Assembly (NCBI GenBank): GCA_037447655.1
Contig: JBBHKE010000906.1
Coordinates: 62,001 to 126,000 of the forward strand
DNA from: Zygnema cylindricum
Lineage: Eukaryota > Streptophyta > Zygnematophyceae > Zygnematales > Zygnemataceae
DNA length: 64,000 bases
Direction of reading: 5' to 3'
Shown: piece by piece, positions 10,886-22,524 of the stretch
Layout of the letters: each line of letters starts with the position of its first letter
Position numbering within the stretch: position 1 is the first letter of the stretch
Position numbers and translations under genes: made by a program
Notes under the pieces: model-generated
Told to the model about the DNA's origin: nothing
Database searches by the model: none
Seen by the model: only the letters and a program-made list of their open reading frames with translations

Positions 10886-12890
10886 TGTTGTACCATTAGG
10901 CTTGGTATGATACAATTTCCGTATATTACTGTACAATTCTATTTACTTTCCGTACATTTTTAGATTTTTTAAGGATTTTCTATGATTACGCACTCCGTAC
11001 ATTTTCGAATATGTTCGTACAGCGAAAACTAAACGGATTTTAAGAAAAGTATGAAAGTCGCGAATACAACGTTAAAATCGGAAAAAAAATCAAAATCCGC
11101 ACGAATTGGACAATAAGGGCTCAAACCATTACACTCGCTAAAAACTCTATACAAGCATAAACACACAAACACGAACCTTGCCCGTGTAACGGGCTCATTT
11201 TGTCTTGTCTCAAATATAAAACTGTTGGTGCAATTCGCATGTAAATTTACTAGGGTATTTTCGCATGTAACCGAAACTTAGTCTTGTTACTTTGTTTTTT
11301 AGCGAAGATTCTCCGTACAGATTTCAAAGCATTCGGATGTAAATGGCTAAACGCAAATAACTTGTCACTTTAAAAAGTGACTTACGTAGACGTGTACAAA
11401 GAATTGTGACAGGTGAAGTGGTACATAAAATGAGGCGAAACTTCCATTCGCCTTCAATGTGAGGCGTTTCTCCGCACGATGTACAGCTTTTGTGACTTCA
11501 TAATGTCCGTACGCCACATTGTCAACGTGTCGAAACCCTAAAATACCTTTCGCTGTCGCACAGAATTTGCGGTTTCGTTTTTCGTCTTCCCACCTACCGA
11601 CAGGTGGCCAATACTTTTCATACGCTGTATGTGTGAAGACACGTGTTTTTTAGAGAGACGGCCCCTGTACGGAAAACTGCGCACGCAAAACATTGCGCAC
11701 AGGCTGTAAACGTGCAGGGTGTTTTTTATTTGGTACACCGCGCACAAAAATTGTAAAAGCCTTCAGACACGTGCGACACTGTCTGCCTATTCGCTCACCT
11801 TATTGGACTTTATTTCAAATCAACTCGCGAGGTGATTTGATGTAAAGTTTGAACAAATGTTGAAAAGACGCGAAAGTGGGTCGAAATGCGCTAAACGACA
11901 AATTGTATCTCGCTAGACGACAAACTACTGTACGTATAAAGTTACAGGGTAACGCAACTTGTACGGTGGTAATTTCTAATTTTTGGTACGGCTGTGGATT
12001 TTCTCGTTTTTTTCTGATTTTCTCGTTTTTTTCTAAGTTATGGAGGAAAACGACAAAAAATAACTGTAACTTTAGCACATGCGAAAATACCCTAACTGCC
12101 GTAAAGTGGGGGGAGATTACTTAATATTAAGCATAAAATAGCGTAAAGTAAGCAGAAATACTGTTATATTTTATCCCATTTTCAAATCCCACAAGTACTG
12201 TACGTTTCTCGGCGAATGCTGTCAGGGTATAATTCAGTAATGTAATAAAACTTGCACTTACTCAACACACAAACTGACGTTAAATGCCAAAATTAATGTC
12301 ATTGTTTTTTGCAGTGCTTTGTATCGGTTGCCGATAACCAATATGTAACCTTTTTTGAAGCAATGATTTGGTCCGATTTATCGATAACAAAATTTATAAA
12401 AAAATATGTGTTGTGTATTGGCAAGGATTTGCCGATAACCGATATGGGCCTTTTTTCAGGTTGTCGATAATCGATATATTGGCACGATAAATCGACATTG
12501 GTGTTATTGCCGATAAATGTACGGACCGTACAGCTAAATGTAGGTCCCGTACACTCAACTGTACGGGTTATTCCTCGGACGCGGGTTATTCCCCGACTGT
12601 GTGACAGTTTTGTTTGACTGCTCTGTTCGTCTCATAGATGTCTCATGCGCATAAAATGCATGCATGAAACGCCCAAAACATAACGAATATACGCATAAAA
12701 CAAAATGTAATACTTTATAAAATGCGTTGACCGACTTTTACTTTAAAATAAATTAAAAATTTTAAAAGCATCTAAAAAAAATTATAGACAACGCAATCAA
12801 ACTTATTTTTGTTTTACGTTAACACACATAATTTTTAATTAGCGTTAGCTTCTCTAACTTTGACTGCTTCTAAAAGTGGAATGTACAAAT
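10886..12890. other. Intergenic, no gene seen
   Basis: AT-rich DNA with scattered CGTAC and CGATAT words. Open frames here are short, lack splice context and carry no recognisable domain. TTAGCGTT-like words suggest old MITE debris but I cannot delimit any. Confidence 0.5.
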
Positions 12891-12892
12891 TG

Positions 12893-13380
12893 TGTCATTT
12901 TGTACTAAAACTGTTAATTATTTTGTAACAGACGTACAAAATAAGTGTTAAGTAACGGCGTCGACAGGGGACATTGAGTGCGTCGCCACGGAAAAGCGTA
13001 CTCAAGTTATATTCCAAGTCATAAAGACGAAGGAAAATCACAAAAACCTATTCGCACAAGTTCAGGTGTCGAACATGCCAACACGGACTACAGGTTTTGT
13101 TTAATTAGAGTTAATTGCTCCAATTTCGACTTTTTTATATATTTAAATAGTGTAGTGTAAAAAATGCAGTCTGTACGAAAACTGCTCATTATTTTGTACA
13201 GACGTACAGAATAAGCGTCAGATAAAGGCGTCGACGTAGAAAATTGAGTGCGTCGCCACGAAAAAGAGCACTCGGATTTTAATCACAGTCATAAAGATGA
13301 GGGAGAATCGCGAGAACGTGTTCTCACATGTTCAAGCGTCGAAACATGTGAACATATACTATCGCGGCTACATCTAAATT
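12893..13380. repeat. Tandem duplication of about 270 bp, two diverged copies
   Basis: Copy one (from about 12893) and copy two (from about 13165) share, in order, TTATTTTGTA-CAGACGTACA, GGCGTCGAC, TTGAGTGCGTCGCCACG, AGTCATAAAGA and TTCAGGTGTCGAA / TTCAAGCGTCGAA. They differ by many substitutions and small indels. Neither holds a supported gene. Confidence 0.75.
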
Positions 13381-13481
13381 AGTGTTAGGTGTGTATAAAT
13401 TAGCGTTATTTTTTTACTTTTTGTTGGCATTAGGCCTTTAACCCAAAATAGAGTTTAACTTTAATAGCGATTCACGGTGTA
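13380..13481. repeat. MITE-family fragment (TTAGCGTT ... GCGATTCACGGTGTA)
   Basis: Begins TTAGTGTTAGGTGTGTATAAATTAGCGTTA and ends TTTAATAGCGATTCACGGTGTA, the inverted terminal motif of the family seen at 15765. The interior is shortened compared with full copies. Confidence 0.55.
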
Positions 13482-15764
13482 CGTTCTACCCTTTATTTGA
13501 ATATTTTCGTACTTTATTATCGTACATTTAGTCCATACGAAAAGTATACGCATTTTACGGCAAGTTCAAAATCTTTAAACAATAACAAACTTTTATAAAA
13601 ATGTCAATATCAGTACAAATGAGATATCTATGGTTCGTCTGTTCGTCTGATTTTCGAAAAAGTTTGATTTTACAAATTTACAATGTAGTTTATTTTGTTC
13701 GTTTCGGTACTGTAGTTTTATAACTATAAACTATTGTTTTAAATTTGTCAACGTTTATGTGCTGCACTGTCCGTAATAAACTACAGTTAAACATTATACG
13801 GAACAAATTCTTCTATGTGGCATACCACGCTATTTAAAGTCAATAATATAATACACTATACTACAAAATAATACCGTATGCGTACTATATATTTTTGAAT
13901 TTATCGCCGATAAAGATTTTGTTGGTCTTGGACCAATATATCGAGACCTCTGAGTGTTCGATAACTGATAGCTATCGGTATAGGTGTTATCGCGTTACAA
14001 CTTTTGCCAATACACAACACAACAAAAAACAAAAACAAAAAAAACCGATATTGCGGTATTTTACCATTAAATATCGAGCCCGATCATTATCGTCGTTAAC
14101 TATACGGTTCAGACCGTGTACATGTACTATTTTGTACGAAAACTCGAAACAGATTATCATACGTGGCATGGCACACCAAATAGTGTATGGAATATAATAC
14201 GATATAGTATAAAATACTATGATATAATATACTATATTTATTAATGCTTAGGGTGAACTTCCATTAGAGGAAAAATGGGGTTGTTTACTGAAAGCCGTAC
14301 AATTTCGTACAATTTCGTACCATTTTTTTTTTGTCGGACGAAACATGACGAAACATGTTTACTGGATGGCTCTAATATCACAGGCAAAAGTATCGACAGT
14401 TAGATGTTTCACCTTTTTTGATTCGCGAAGCTATCGCGCAAGTCGTCCACTGTGAAGAGTCTCTCCTTGCCGAGGAGAGTTTTTTCACACTGGTCCTGTA
14501 CCATTTGTACACGTGAAAAGTAATAAAAAATCCACCACGCACAAGTTATGAGAAACGAACACGTCGTACACGCCATGTGCCTTCCGCCACGGTGTATGCA
14601 GGTCGACCGAAATATCCTCGCACGCTCCTTCTGATATCCGCTGGCCATCAAAGTTCACGACGCCTTTTTGCCATTCTGTTTTGAAATTTTGATTTCCAAT
14701 TTCAAAATTAAAATTTGGTCGCAAAATTTTCGTACGAATCATTAACTACCTCTGCTCGTACAAATATCACGTACAGATTTTGAGTTTGAAGAATATTATT
14801 AGATTTTAAGAATTTGAAAACTAACTTACGTGGCGCCAATCATAATTGAGAAACGATGTTTACTGGCACGACATAATGGAACTCCGTGCCAATAAACACT
14901 AGAAATAGACGCTCCGCATGTTTAATGAGACCGCATAATGGAGAAAAGGCCTTATCGGCGACAGATAAATTGTTGGTTCTAGTGTGATATAATAGGAGTC
15001 CGAGACCCTTTGCCGTTCGATAATTGATAGCCATCTGTATCGGTTTCATCGCGATATTTTTTGACCCGATATTATTTCGACAAAAAAACACAAAATATCG
15101 TTATGAACAATGAATTAGCGTTTACGCTAATATTTTTTAAAACACGATGAGTCGTGTTTTTTCACTCGAAAGTGATTTAATATATCGCTAAGTGGCTAAA
15201 TGCTGACGTGCTGACATCGTATCGAGCTTATGCACTAAATATATCGCCGCTCACCGATCTCAATTTTTCTCAGTATGCTTTTTGCATGCCAAATCAGAGG
15301 TCGCAAAAGTAAAAAAATTAGATACCCGAAACCGATATATATATTTTTTCAAAATCAAACACCCGATACCTAACCAGATTATGTTACGCTCCTAAATTGT
15401 TAACAGTTACCCGATACGCTTTTACGAGAATGAAAGTTAACCAAAAATTGATTTATCGCGACTACCCGTACCTGCCCTTACCTGAATAAATACAAAATTA
15501 ATTGAACATCTCCCTCATACTTCCACGATACGAAGAGTAGAAAGTACAATAATGCTGGATAGTATGGACAGTACAAAATCTTCAATTTTGTTCATTTTTT
15601 GCTTACCTGACCGTACCCGATTTATATATATATTTTGTGAATCACCCGCCTGAATCCGACCGGCCCCCAAAATTTGGCACGCGGGCGGTCGGGTAACGGT
15701 CGGGTACGGATTCGGGTACCCGATTGCGACCTCTGCGCCAAATATTCCTCGTATACATCACTGG
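13482..15764. other. Intergenic, no gene seen
   Basis: AT-rich sequence with partly repeated phrases such as CGATAACTGATAGCTATCGGTAT (near 13960) and CGATAATTGATAGCCATCTGTAT (near 15017), probably pieces of one old repeat. No exon with credible splice sites was found. Confidence 0.5.
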
Positions 15765-15991
15765 TACACCGTGAATCGCTATTAGCGTTAATACTCTTTT
15801 CCCCCACTTAAAACATTTTTTCTCTGTACACATTTGACCTATTTTCAATTTGAGACCGTCAATTGGAAGCCGACGATCTTAACGTTCAATCGCAACCGTC
15901 AGATAAATAATCCGATAAGTGTGCATGGATAAAGAATGTTTTAAGAGACGAAAAAAACATTAACCCTAATTGCGATTCACGGTGTTCTGTA
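15765..15991. repeat. MITE, full-length copy with long inverted repeats
   Basis: Starts TACACCGTGAATCGCTATTA and ends GCGATTCACGGTGTTCTGTA. Inside, CACTTAAAACATTTTTTCTC pairs with ATGTTTTAAGAGACG and GTACACATTTGACC pairs imperfectly with GATAAGTGTGCATGG, so the 227 bp can fold into one long hairpin. No coding capacity. It ends about 200 bp before the start codon of the nine-exon gene. Confidence 0.8.
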
Positions 15992-16116
15992 CATACTAAA
16001 AGAGTAAAAGGAAACGAAACAGTAATAGTTTGAAAAGTGCGTCTGCTTGAATAACCTTTTGTTTCGCTTTGCGCCCCTGGCCTCGACCATGCGAATCGAA
16101 ACGAGAACGCCCATGG

Positions 16117-16128
16117 GCGTTTTAGGGT
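16117..16128 (+). promoter_or_regulatory. Telobox-like TTTTAGGGTTCC upstream of nine-exon gene
   Basis: The motif lies about 60 bp before the ATG at 16188. Telobox motifs (AAACCCTA on either strand) are common near transcription starts of plant housekeeping genes; that role here is inference. A CAG at 16149-16151 after a T-run could also be a 5' UTR splice acceptor. Confidence 0.4.
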
Positions 16129-16187
16129 TCCAGCGTCCATCCTTTTTGCAGTAGATTCTCGGATTTTGGTAGAACTATCCCAGAGTC

Positions 16188-19085
16188 ATGGCTGGACTTG
16201 ATGGAAATGGATCATGTACGGCAGAATATGTCGATTCTGTCGGTTTGTCAGAAGAAAAGAAAGTAAAAAATCTTTTGGAGATTAAAAAACATTTTCGAGA
16301 CTTTATGCAATTGTGAGTTGCCTTTTTCTATTTACAGTAGTCTTTAAGGTATTTGCAAGAAAGTAAATATTTTCAATCTGATTGTGGTCTGTGTCATTTT
16401 TTTGAGAATTGAATGTGTTGGGAAATCTGCGTAGATGTGTTAGTTCAATTGCCTACTCTAGTTAATGACTTGTAGTAACGAGGTTAAGCAAAGGGACAGC
16501 TTTTGAAACACAGGTCCCTCTCGCCTTCTCTCTCTCTCCCTCTCCCTCTCCCTGTACCTCTCCCTCACCCTGTCCCTCTCCTCTCCCTCTCCCTCTCCCT
16601 CTCCCTCTCCCTCTCCCTCTCCCTCTTCCTCTCCCCTTCCCTCTTCCTCTCCCTTTCCCTCTCCCTCTTACTCTCCCACTCCCTCCCCGTCCCTCCTCTT
16701 CCCCCCCCCCCTCCCCTCCCCCCCCTCCCCCTCCCCCTTTCCCATCCACCGTCCCTTTCCCCCTTCCCCCTCCTCCTCCCCCTCCCCCTTCTCCTCCCCC
16801 TCCCCCTCCCCCTCCCAGTCCCTCTTCCCCTCTTCCCCTCCCCCTCCTCCTCCCCCTGCCCCTTCCCCTCCCCTTCCCCCTTCCCCTCCCCCTCCCCCTT
16901 CCCCTCCCCCTTCCCCTCCCCCTCCCCCTCCCCCTTCCCCTCCCCCTTCCCCTCCCCCTCCCCCTCCCCCTCCCCCTCCTCCTCCCCCTCCCCCTCCTAG
17001 GTCTTTCTCCCTTGTCTCCCTCTTTTCTCAAATTCCTTTCCTTCCCTTTCCTTCTCCGGCACTCACGCTAACAGTGGTGTTCCTCTCTCCAACTAAGCTA
17101 TGTGTTTATCGTTTAAATATGTCACTTAACCTTATCTTCGACTCTTATTTACACAAATTTCTTTACTTTTGTAAACCACAACTTCCAAAACTTTTCTAAC
17201 ATTTCAGCTTTTTAAGTGTTTTACTTTTTCCTTTTTTGCTGCATGTCAATTTTTTACTTTTAAAGTAGAGACTTTTTTAGGTCTTTTTTTCTTGTTTTTG
17301 TTCGCAGGACAGTTGTCCTTGACGACCTTCATTGTAAAGGAGGATCTCTACTTGCAAATTTCACTAAAGAACTTGGTGAGTCGAGAAATAGAGCAGTTTC
17401 ACAAGTCCGTAATAATTATAAGTTTACTGAACTGAGTATCTCTACTGCCTATCTCAATTAGAGTTAATTGCTCTAATGCGAGCGAGATTTTTTTGACGGG
17501 TGTCATGAATTAGTGTTGATAACACTATGTAGTTAAGTGGCCCATAAGGAGGCCACGCGGTAAAACATAATTTAGTGTAGTTGTGAAGTTTTAACGTTTA
17601 TACTGTTACCTCTCAGATAAGTCAAAAGGTTTTCCTGCATTTTTTTTCTCGAGTAAGCTTGTATACAATTCAGATTCTTGCCATTATATAATCATTTAGT
17701 TTAAGATGCCTGTTTGGATCCTGTCCACATTTGTTTTTTAAACTGTCAATGTAGTAGTATATGTCACAGAGACGGGTTTGATCTGTAATTGTATCATCCT
17801 CTCCCCCCTTTTTTTACCCTTTTACCATCAATATCAATCAATGCAGTATGCCGCAAATTTTTTTTTGTTATCTCTCACTCTTTCACTGAATTCTCAGTTG
17901 ATGAATGACTAAAATACATCTGAAGTATTTTCTGCCCACGGCTTGACAGGTACTCATGATTTTTTTTCGGTTCCAGTTCCAGTTTCAGTCCAGAGCCAGT
18001 TTCAGTTGCAGTTCATGTTTCCGTTTCCGTTTCAGTTCCAGTTTTCAGTTTCAGTTCCAGTTTCAGTTTCGGTTTCAGTTCAGAGCCAGTTTCAGTGGTA
18101 GTTCCAGTTCCAGTTCCACTTTTCCAGTTTCAGTGTCAGTTTCAGATCCGACTTGCAATATGGACAATACTGATGTTAAAATCTGTTGTTTGGCTGCAGA
18201 AACATTTCGAAAAGATCCTTTTGATAAAGTGTCACCTCTGGTAGCGAACGTTTTTTCCAAACAACGCTCTGAGAACCTCCAGAGATATGTGAAATCTGGA
18301 TGTAGACACTCGTATGCTGCGACAGTCACCTGCCATAAGAGTGAGAGGCTCCAATTCTTCCTTGGGGTCAAGTGGGTAATAGTGTGGATTGAGGAGGAAT
18401 TCACTTCCAGTGCTGAAATTTATTGTTCGAAATTGACACGATTTCAAACTTTTTGATTTTGTTAGTATCATTATCATTGTTAAGATTTTTATTTTTGGTG
18501 CAAGTTGCTTTAAAGATGGCCGAGAACAATCGCGGTTTACGTGTCAACCGGTTGTGATTCTTCAAAACTAGTATAAAGAACAGGCATGCACGGATTTGAT
18601 TTTTATGGAAACTATCCCTCTCTCCCCCTCTCTCTCTTCTCTCCTGTCCTCTATACTCTCTCTCCTCCCCTCTCCTCCCCCCTCCCCTTCCCTCCCCTCC
18701 CCTCTCCTCCCCTCCCCTGCCCTCCTCTCCCTCCCCCTCCCCTTTCCCTGTTTCTTTCTCTACTTTTTCGTTCCTTCCAGAACTTATTCCAACATGTGCA
18801 CCCCTGAGGGGGACGGGGAGGAAAGAGAAGGGTATTAAACATAGCAAAAGGATTGAAATTTCCTAGGGAAGGATCTGATGGAAAAGCGCATTGGAAGAAG
18901 ATATTGGAAGGAGAGGGAGGTAAAGGTTGTTTAGGACAAAGGAGAATTCCGACACACCCCTCGACATATCCCCGCCCCCCTTGGCCCCCTCCCTCCCTTC
19001 CCCCCCCCTGAGCACGAAACTGAGTCAAGACGCCACCGATTAGACGACCGACGCACGGACGAGGCCACTCGGGGGCCCCGGTGAC

Positions 19086-19178
<93 letters not shown>

Positions 19179-22100
19179 TCTCGATCTCTCTCCCCATCCC
19201 CCCCCTCCTACCTGTGCAGGCCCTGAATTTCGGGGTCGTATCCTCCGTTCTTCCGGCAGCCGGTTAATGTTTCTAAGGGGATCTTGGAGGGCTTTGCAGT
19301 CAGTGAACTCCTCAAAGCTCTTCATCGCCTTTTGGAAGAAGGTACTTTTCGTCTTTTTCTCCGATATTGCAATACTTCATCAACTTTTTATTTGTTTCTA
19401 TGTATTTGTCGGAAAGGAGTTTGTTTAATGCTGAATTTTGTCCTGAAACTCTCTCTCTCTCCACCTTTATGATGTCCTGGTGGAGAGAAAACTTTGCGGA
19501 AAATGTGATATTTTTTACCGTCAATCAATTTGGTGAGTTAGTGGTTCTTTTTTTCAATTCATTTCTTCCTGTTGTTCATTAACCACTTTTCAATGTTTTC
19601 CATTACTACCATGTCCCGAAAAACATAAGTATAAAGAAAAACGATGAAATCCTGGCTTTCCATCTATACTTGTGTTAGTCTCTCTTTGTATGGGATGTAC
19701 TGCAACGTATATCGTTAATAGCCCTAAAAAAATTTCGCCACTCTGTACACACTTGTCTGATTTTCATTTGGAGACTGCCAATGGAAAGATAAGAACCTTA
19801 CCTCGCATCCCAACCGTTGGATTATTGATAATCTGACAAGTGTGCACAGAGAAATGAGTTTAAAGACCGAAACGATACATTTAACGCTAATTGCAGTACA
19901 CTGTAGTTTTTCATAATTCCAGACAGAGAGTTCCTTATGCACAGTCAAGTCATCGGAAGTTGTGAGAGTTATCGGGGACAACTTTAAAGCTGTTAATTAT
20001 GCTTCTAATAAAAAAAATGTTCGAATACCTTATCACTTATTATGCCTTGTTTTTGCCTTATTATGCTTTTTTTGTTTTAACAATCATGGGTATTTTCTGT
20101 AGGGATCAGTATACTACTCAATTTATGTCAAACAAACAAACAAATTATGAAACCAAACAAACTAGCAGAAAATCAAAGAAGTAAACTGAAATGTTTGAGT
20201 GGTCAGCACAGGAGTCTGCGGATAAGCTACATCAAATTTTTCTTTCAGTTGAAGAGTCTTTCTCCTTCCTCTCCAAAACATCACATCCTGTCGAAACGAT
20301 TCTTTCTGTCGATAATGCGATAGAAAATTTTCAAAAGCTTTCTGTAAGTGATGATGGACAAGCGTATGGTTCACTGGATCCTTCGGAAAAAGGAGACGAA
20401 CTGGCTGGAGATCCATTAGTCATAAGTCAGCCCGAGGGAATTTTGCCCGAAAATAAGGTGAGAAACCGGCTCATTCAGTTTTAACTACTACTCTTTCACA
20501 TCACACTGTTGTATCGTTATAGGCGTTAGTGTTGTTTTCGCCACTTAAATCAACTTTTTTCCTTGCACACTTGTCGGATTATTATTCTGACGGTTGCGAT
20601 GGGAAAGTAAAATCCTTACCTTCTCATTGGCGGTCTGAAAATCAGACGTGTGCAAGAAGAAAAGTTGATTTAAGTGACGAGAAAAAACATCAAGGCTATT
20701 AAGGATACACGGTGTAGCTAATAAACCACCTGTCGTTGTTCGCCCACCAGCCCCAATTTACTTATTAATGTTCAATTCACTTATTAATGTTGGATCACTT
20801 ATAAATGTTCGATTTACTTTTTAATGTCCGATGTATTTATTAATGTTCGATCAACTCATTCATGGTTGATTTACTTATTGGTGTTCGATTTACTTATTAA
20901 TGTTCGATTTGCTTATTAATGTTTGATTTACTTGTTAATATTTAATGTACTTGTTAGTGTTCGGTTTTCTCATTAATGTCCAATTTACTTATTAATGTTT
21001 GATTTCCTAATTGATATTCGATTTTCTCATTAATTTTCGATTTACATTGATGTCCACTTTACTTATTGGTATTCGATTTCCTTATTAGTTTTTAATTTAC
21101 TTATTGGTGTTCAATTTTCTCATTAATGTTCGATTTACTTATTAACATTTGATTTACTTATTGGTGTTCAGTTTTTTCATTAATGTTCAATTTACTTATT
21201 GATGTCCGATTTAGTTATTAATTTTGATGTACTTGTTGGTATTTGATTTTCTCATAATGTCGGATTTACTTATTTATCTTTGATTTCCTTATTGGTGTTC
21301 GATTTTCTCTTTAATTTTTTATTTACTTATTGATGTCCATTTTACTTATTGGTTTTTGATGCACTTATTGATATTCGATTTACTTCTGAATGTTTGATAT
21401 GCTATTGGTGTCCAATTTTCTTATTGGTGTTTGATTTTTTTTATTAATGTTCGATTTACCGATTAATGTTTGATTTACTTATTGTTGTTCAATTTTCTTA
21501 TTAATGTTCGATTTACTTCTTAAAGTTTGATTTACTCTTCTGTCCAATTTACTTATTGGTGTTTAATTTACTTATTAATGTTCTATTTCGTTATTAGTGT
21601 TGAATTTCATAATTGGTGTTCGATTTTCTCATTAATGGTCGATTTGCTGCCGGATGATTCAGTGTCAGCTGGAGTTCGACATGGAGAAGGATTGTTTGCG
21701 AGAGTTAAATTGTACGGATTACCTTACTATGATGGCCTGTATACTGGGCATGGTTGAGGATGACGTGATCTTCCAGGTATTATTTTTTCTTTTTTTTGTT
21801 TAAGGGCTGGCTTGTGTCAGTGGTGTAGGTTTTCTAACCCGTAGTCTGTCTCGCTATTGGGATATTTGGGGACAGGAAAAGTCAGATACAGACCTTTCTG
21901 ATAGACACTCGTGTTTTTTAATAAAGCTTATTATAATTATTGCTTATTATTATTATTATTGTTTTTTTTTTATTTTTATTATTGTTGTTGTATGCTTTGA
22001 GAGGTTGTCCCTTTATCATTTTGTAGAATGAAGCGCTATTTGTACTTGATTGTGGCATTTCAAAAAGTAGTTTACAGTTGAGTTTGGAGAAATTTCTTTT

Positions 22101-22524
22101 GTCGAAAAGGTTTTAAACAAGATAATTTGTCCGGTACTTATACACAAGGAAACCGATACTCTGGCCCATTGATGAAGAGAAAAAGTAATAATGATAACCA
22201 TTAATAATTAATACACAAAAACAATAATAATAATTATAACAGTAATAATAACAGCATTCATTGTAGTAATAATAACACCAAACAATAGTAATAATAAAAC
22301 GACAGTAATAATAAAACAATAGTAATAATAAAACAATGATAGTTAAAAAATAATTTTATGAAAGGGTAATAAATTAACGACCCTTTATGGATTTGCAGGA
22401 AAAGGTGATTGGAGCGTTGTCCCTAGACACCGATAGTGGACATCTTCAATCCTATTGTACCCTATGGTCATTACGCCCCTTTTTAGACGAGATTGTCATT
22501 AATGAAGCAATTTCCTGGTTATAG
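16188..22524 (+). CDS. Uncharacterised nine-exon gene, 327 aa
   Basis: I do not recognise the family. Exons, each with GT-AG borders and matching phase: 16188-16312, 17308-17375, 18200-18375, 19260-19341, 19488-19532, 19923-19961, 20249-20457, 21663-21776, 22399-22524 (TAG stop). The sum is 984 nt with no internal stop. The start [10 protein letters not shown] is the first ATG after a telobox. Exon 2 gives [17 protein letters not shown]; exon 4 an amphipathic helix ([18 protein letters not shown]); exon 8 [20 protein letters not shown]; exon 9 [19 protein letters not shown]. No signal peptide or clear membrane helix. Exons 1, 2, 3, 7, 8 and 9 have strong splice signals; exons 4-6 are less certain (an alternative acceptor at 19220 exists for exon 4). 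Introns carry MITEs, a TC microsatellite and a 0.9-kb minisatellite. An AATAAA lies at about 22736. Confidence 0.65.
16517..16998. repeat. Polypyrimidine tract (CCCTCT/CCCCCT) in intron 1
   Basis: Nearly 480 bp of C and T on the plus strand, built of CCCTCT, CCCCCT and CCCCTT units. It sits in intron 1 of the nine-exon gene on the sense strand. The long open frames across it on both strands are products of low complexity. Confidence 0.9.
18616..18770. repeat. CT-rich tract in intron 3
   Basis: Mixed CTCTCC, CTCCCC and CCCTCC units, sense-strand pyrimidine, within intron 3 of the nine-exon gene. The preceding 17960-18130 is a degenerate CAGTTTCAGTTCCAG repeat. Confidence 0.8.
19088..19192. 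repeat. (TC)n microsatellite
   Basis: About 85 bp of pure TC, then TCCCTCTCTCGATCTCTC. It lies about 70 bp before exon 4 of the nine-exon gene and could serve as an oversized pyrimidine tract. Confidence 0.95.
19696..19906. repeat. MITE copy in intron 5
   Basis: TGTACTGCAACGTATATCGTTAATAG at the left and TAACGCTAATTGCAGTACACTG at the right are degenerate family ends. Internal arms GTACACACTTGTCTGATTTTCA and TAATCTGACAAGTGTGCAC pair well. It ends 17 bp before exon 6. Confidence 0.75.
20502..20716. repeat. MITE copy in intron 7
   Basis: Ends CACTGTTGTATCGTTATAGGCGTTAG and AAGGCTATTAAGGATACACGGTG. Internal arms CGCCACTTAAATCAACTTTTTTCC and GAAAAGTTGATTTAAGTGACG are nearly perfect complements. 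It starts about 45 bp after the exon 7 donor. Confidence 0.8.
20753..21647. repeat. 19-bp minisatellite, roughly 45 copies
   Basis: Degenerate tandem units close to TTACTTATTAATGTTCGAT, with recurring variants TTATTGGTGTTCGATTTTC. It spans 895 bp of intron 7 and stops about 15 bp before the exon 8 acceptor at 21662, so its T-rich last units probably form the pyrimidine tract. Confidence 0.85.
21930..22350. repeat. AAT/ATT-rich microsatellite stretch in intron 8
   Basis: Two blocks, TTATTATTATTATTG (near 21950) and TAATAATAACA-type (22150-22335), in opposite strand sense, could pair as a loose hairpin. They occupy intron 8 of the nine-exon gene. Confidence 0.6.

Noticed and set aside
16462-17031. 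Arg-Gly-rich and Leu-Ser-Pro-rich frames over the CT tract
   Set aside because: Low-complexity artefact inside an intron of the nine-exon gene.
19220-19344. Alternative exon 4 of the nine-exon gene starting at the stronger-looking acceptor GTGCAG|GCCC
   Set aside because: It would need exon 2 to join directly, skipping the strong exon 3, and gives a Ser/Arg-rich peptide; after exon 3 (phase 0) this acceptor leads to a stop, whereas 19260 gives an open helix.
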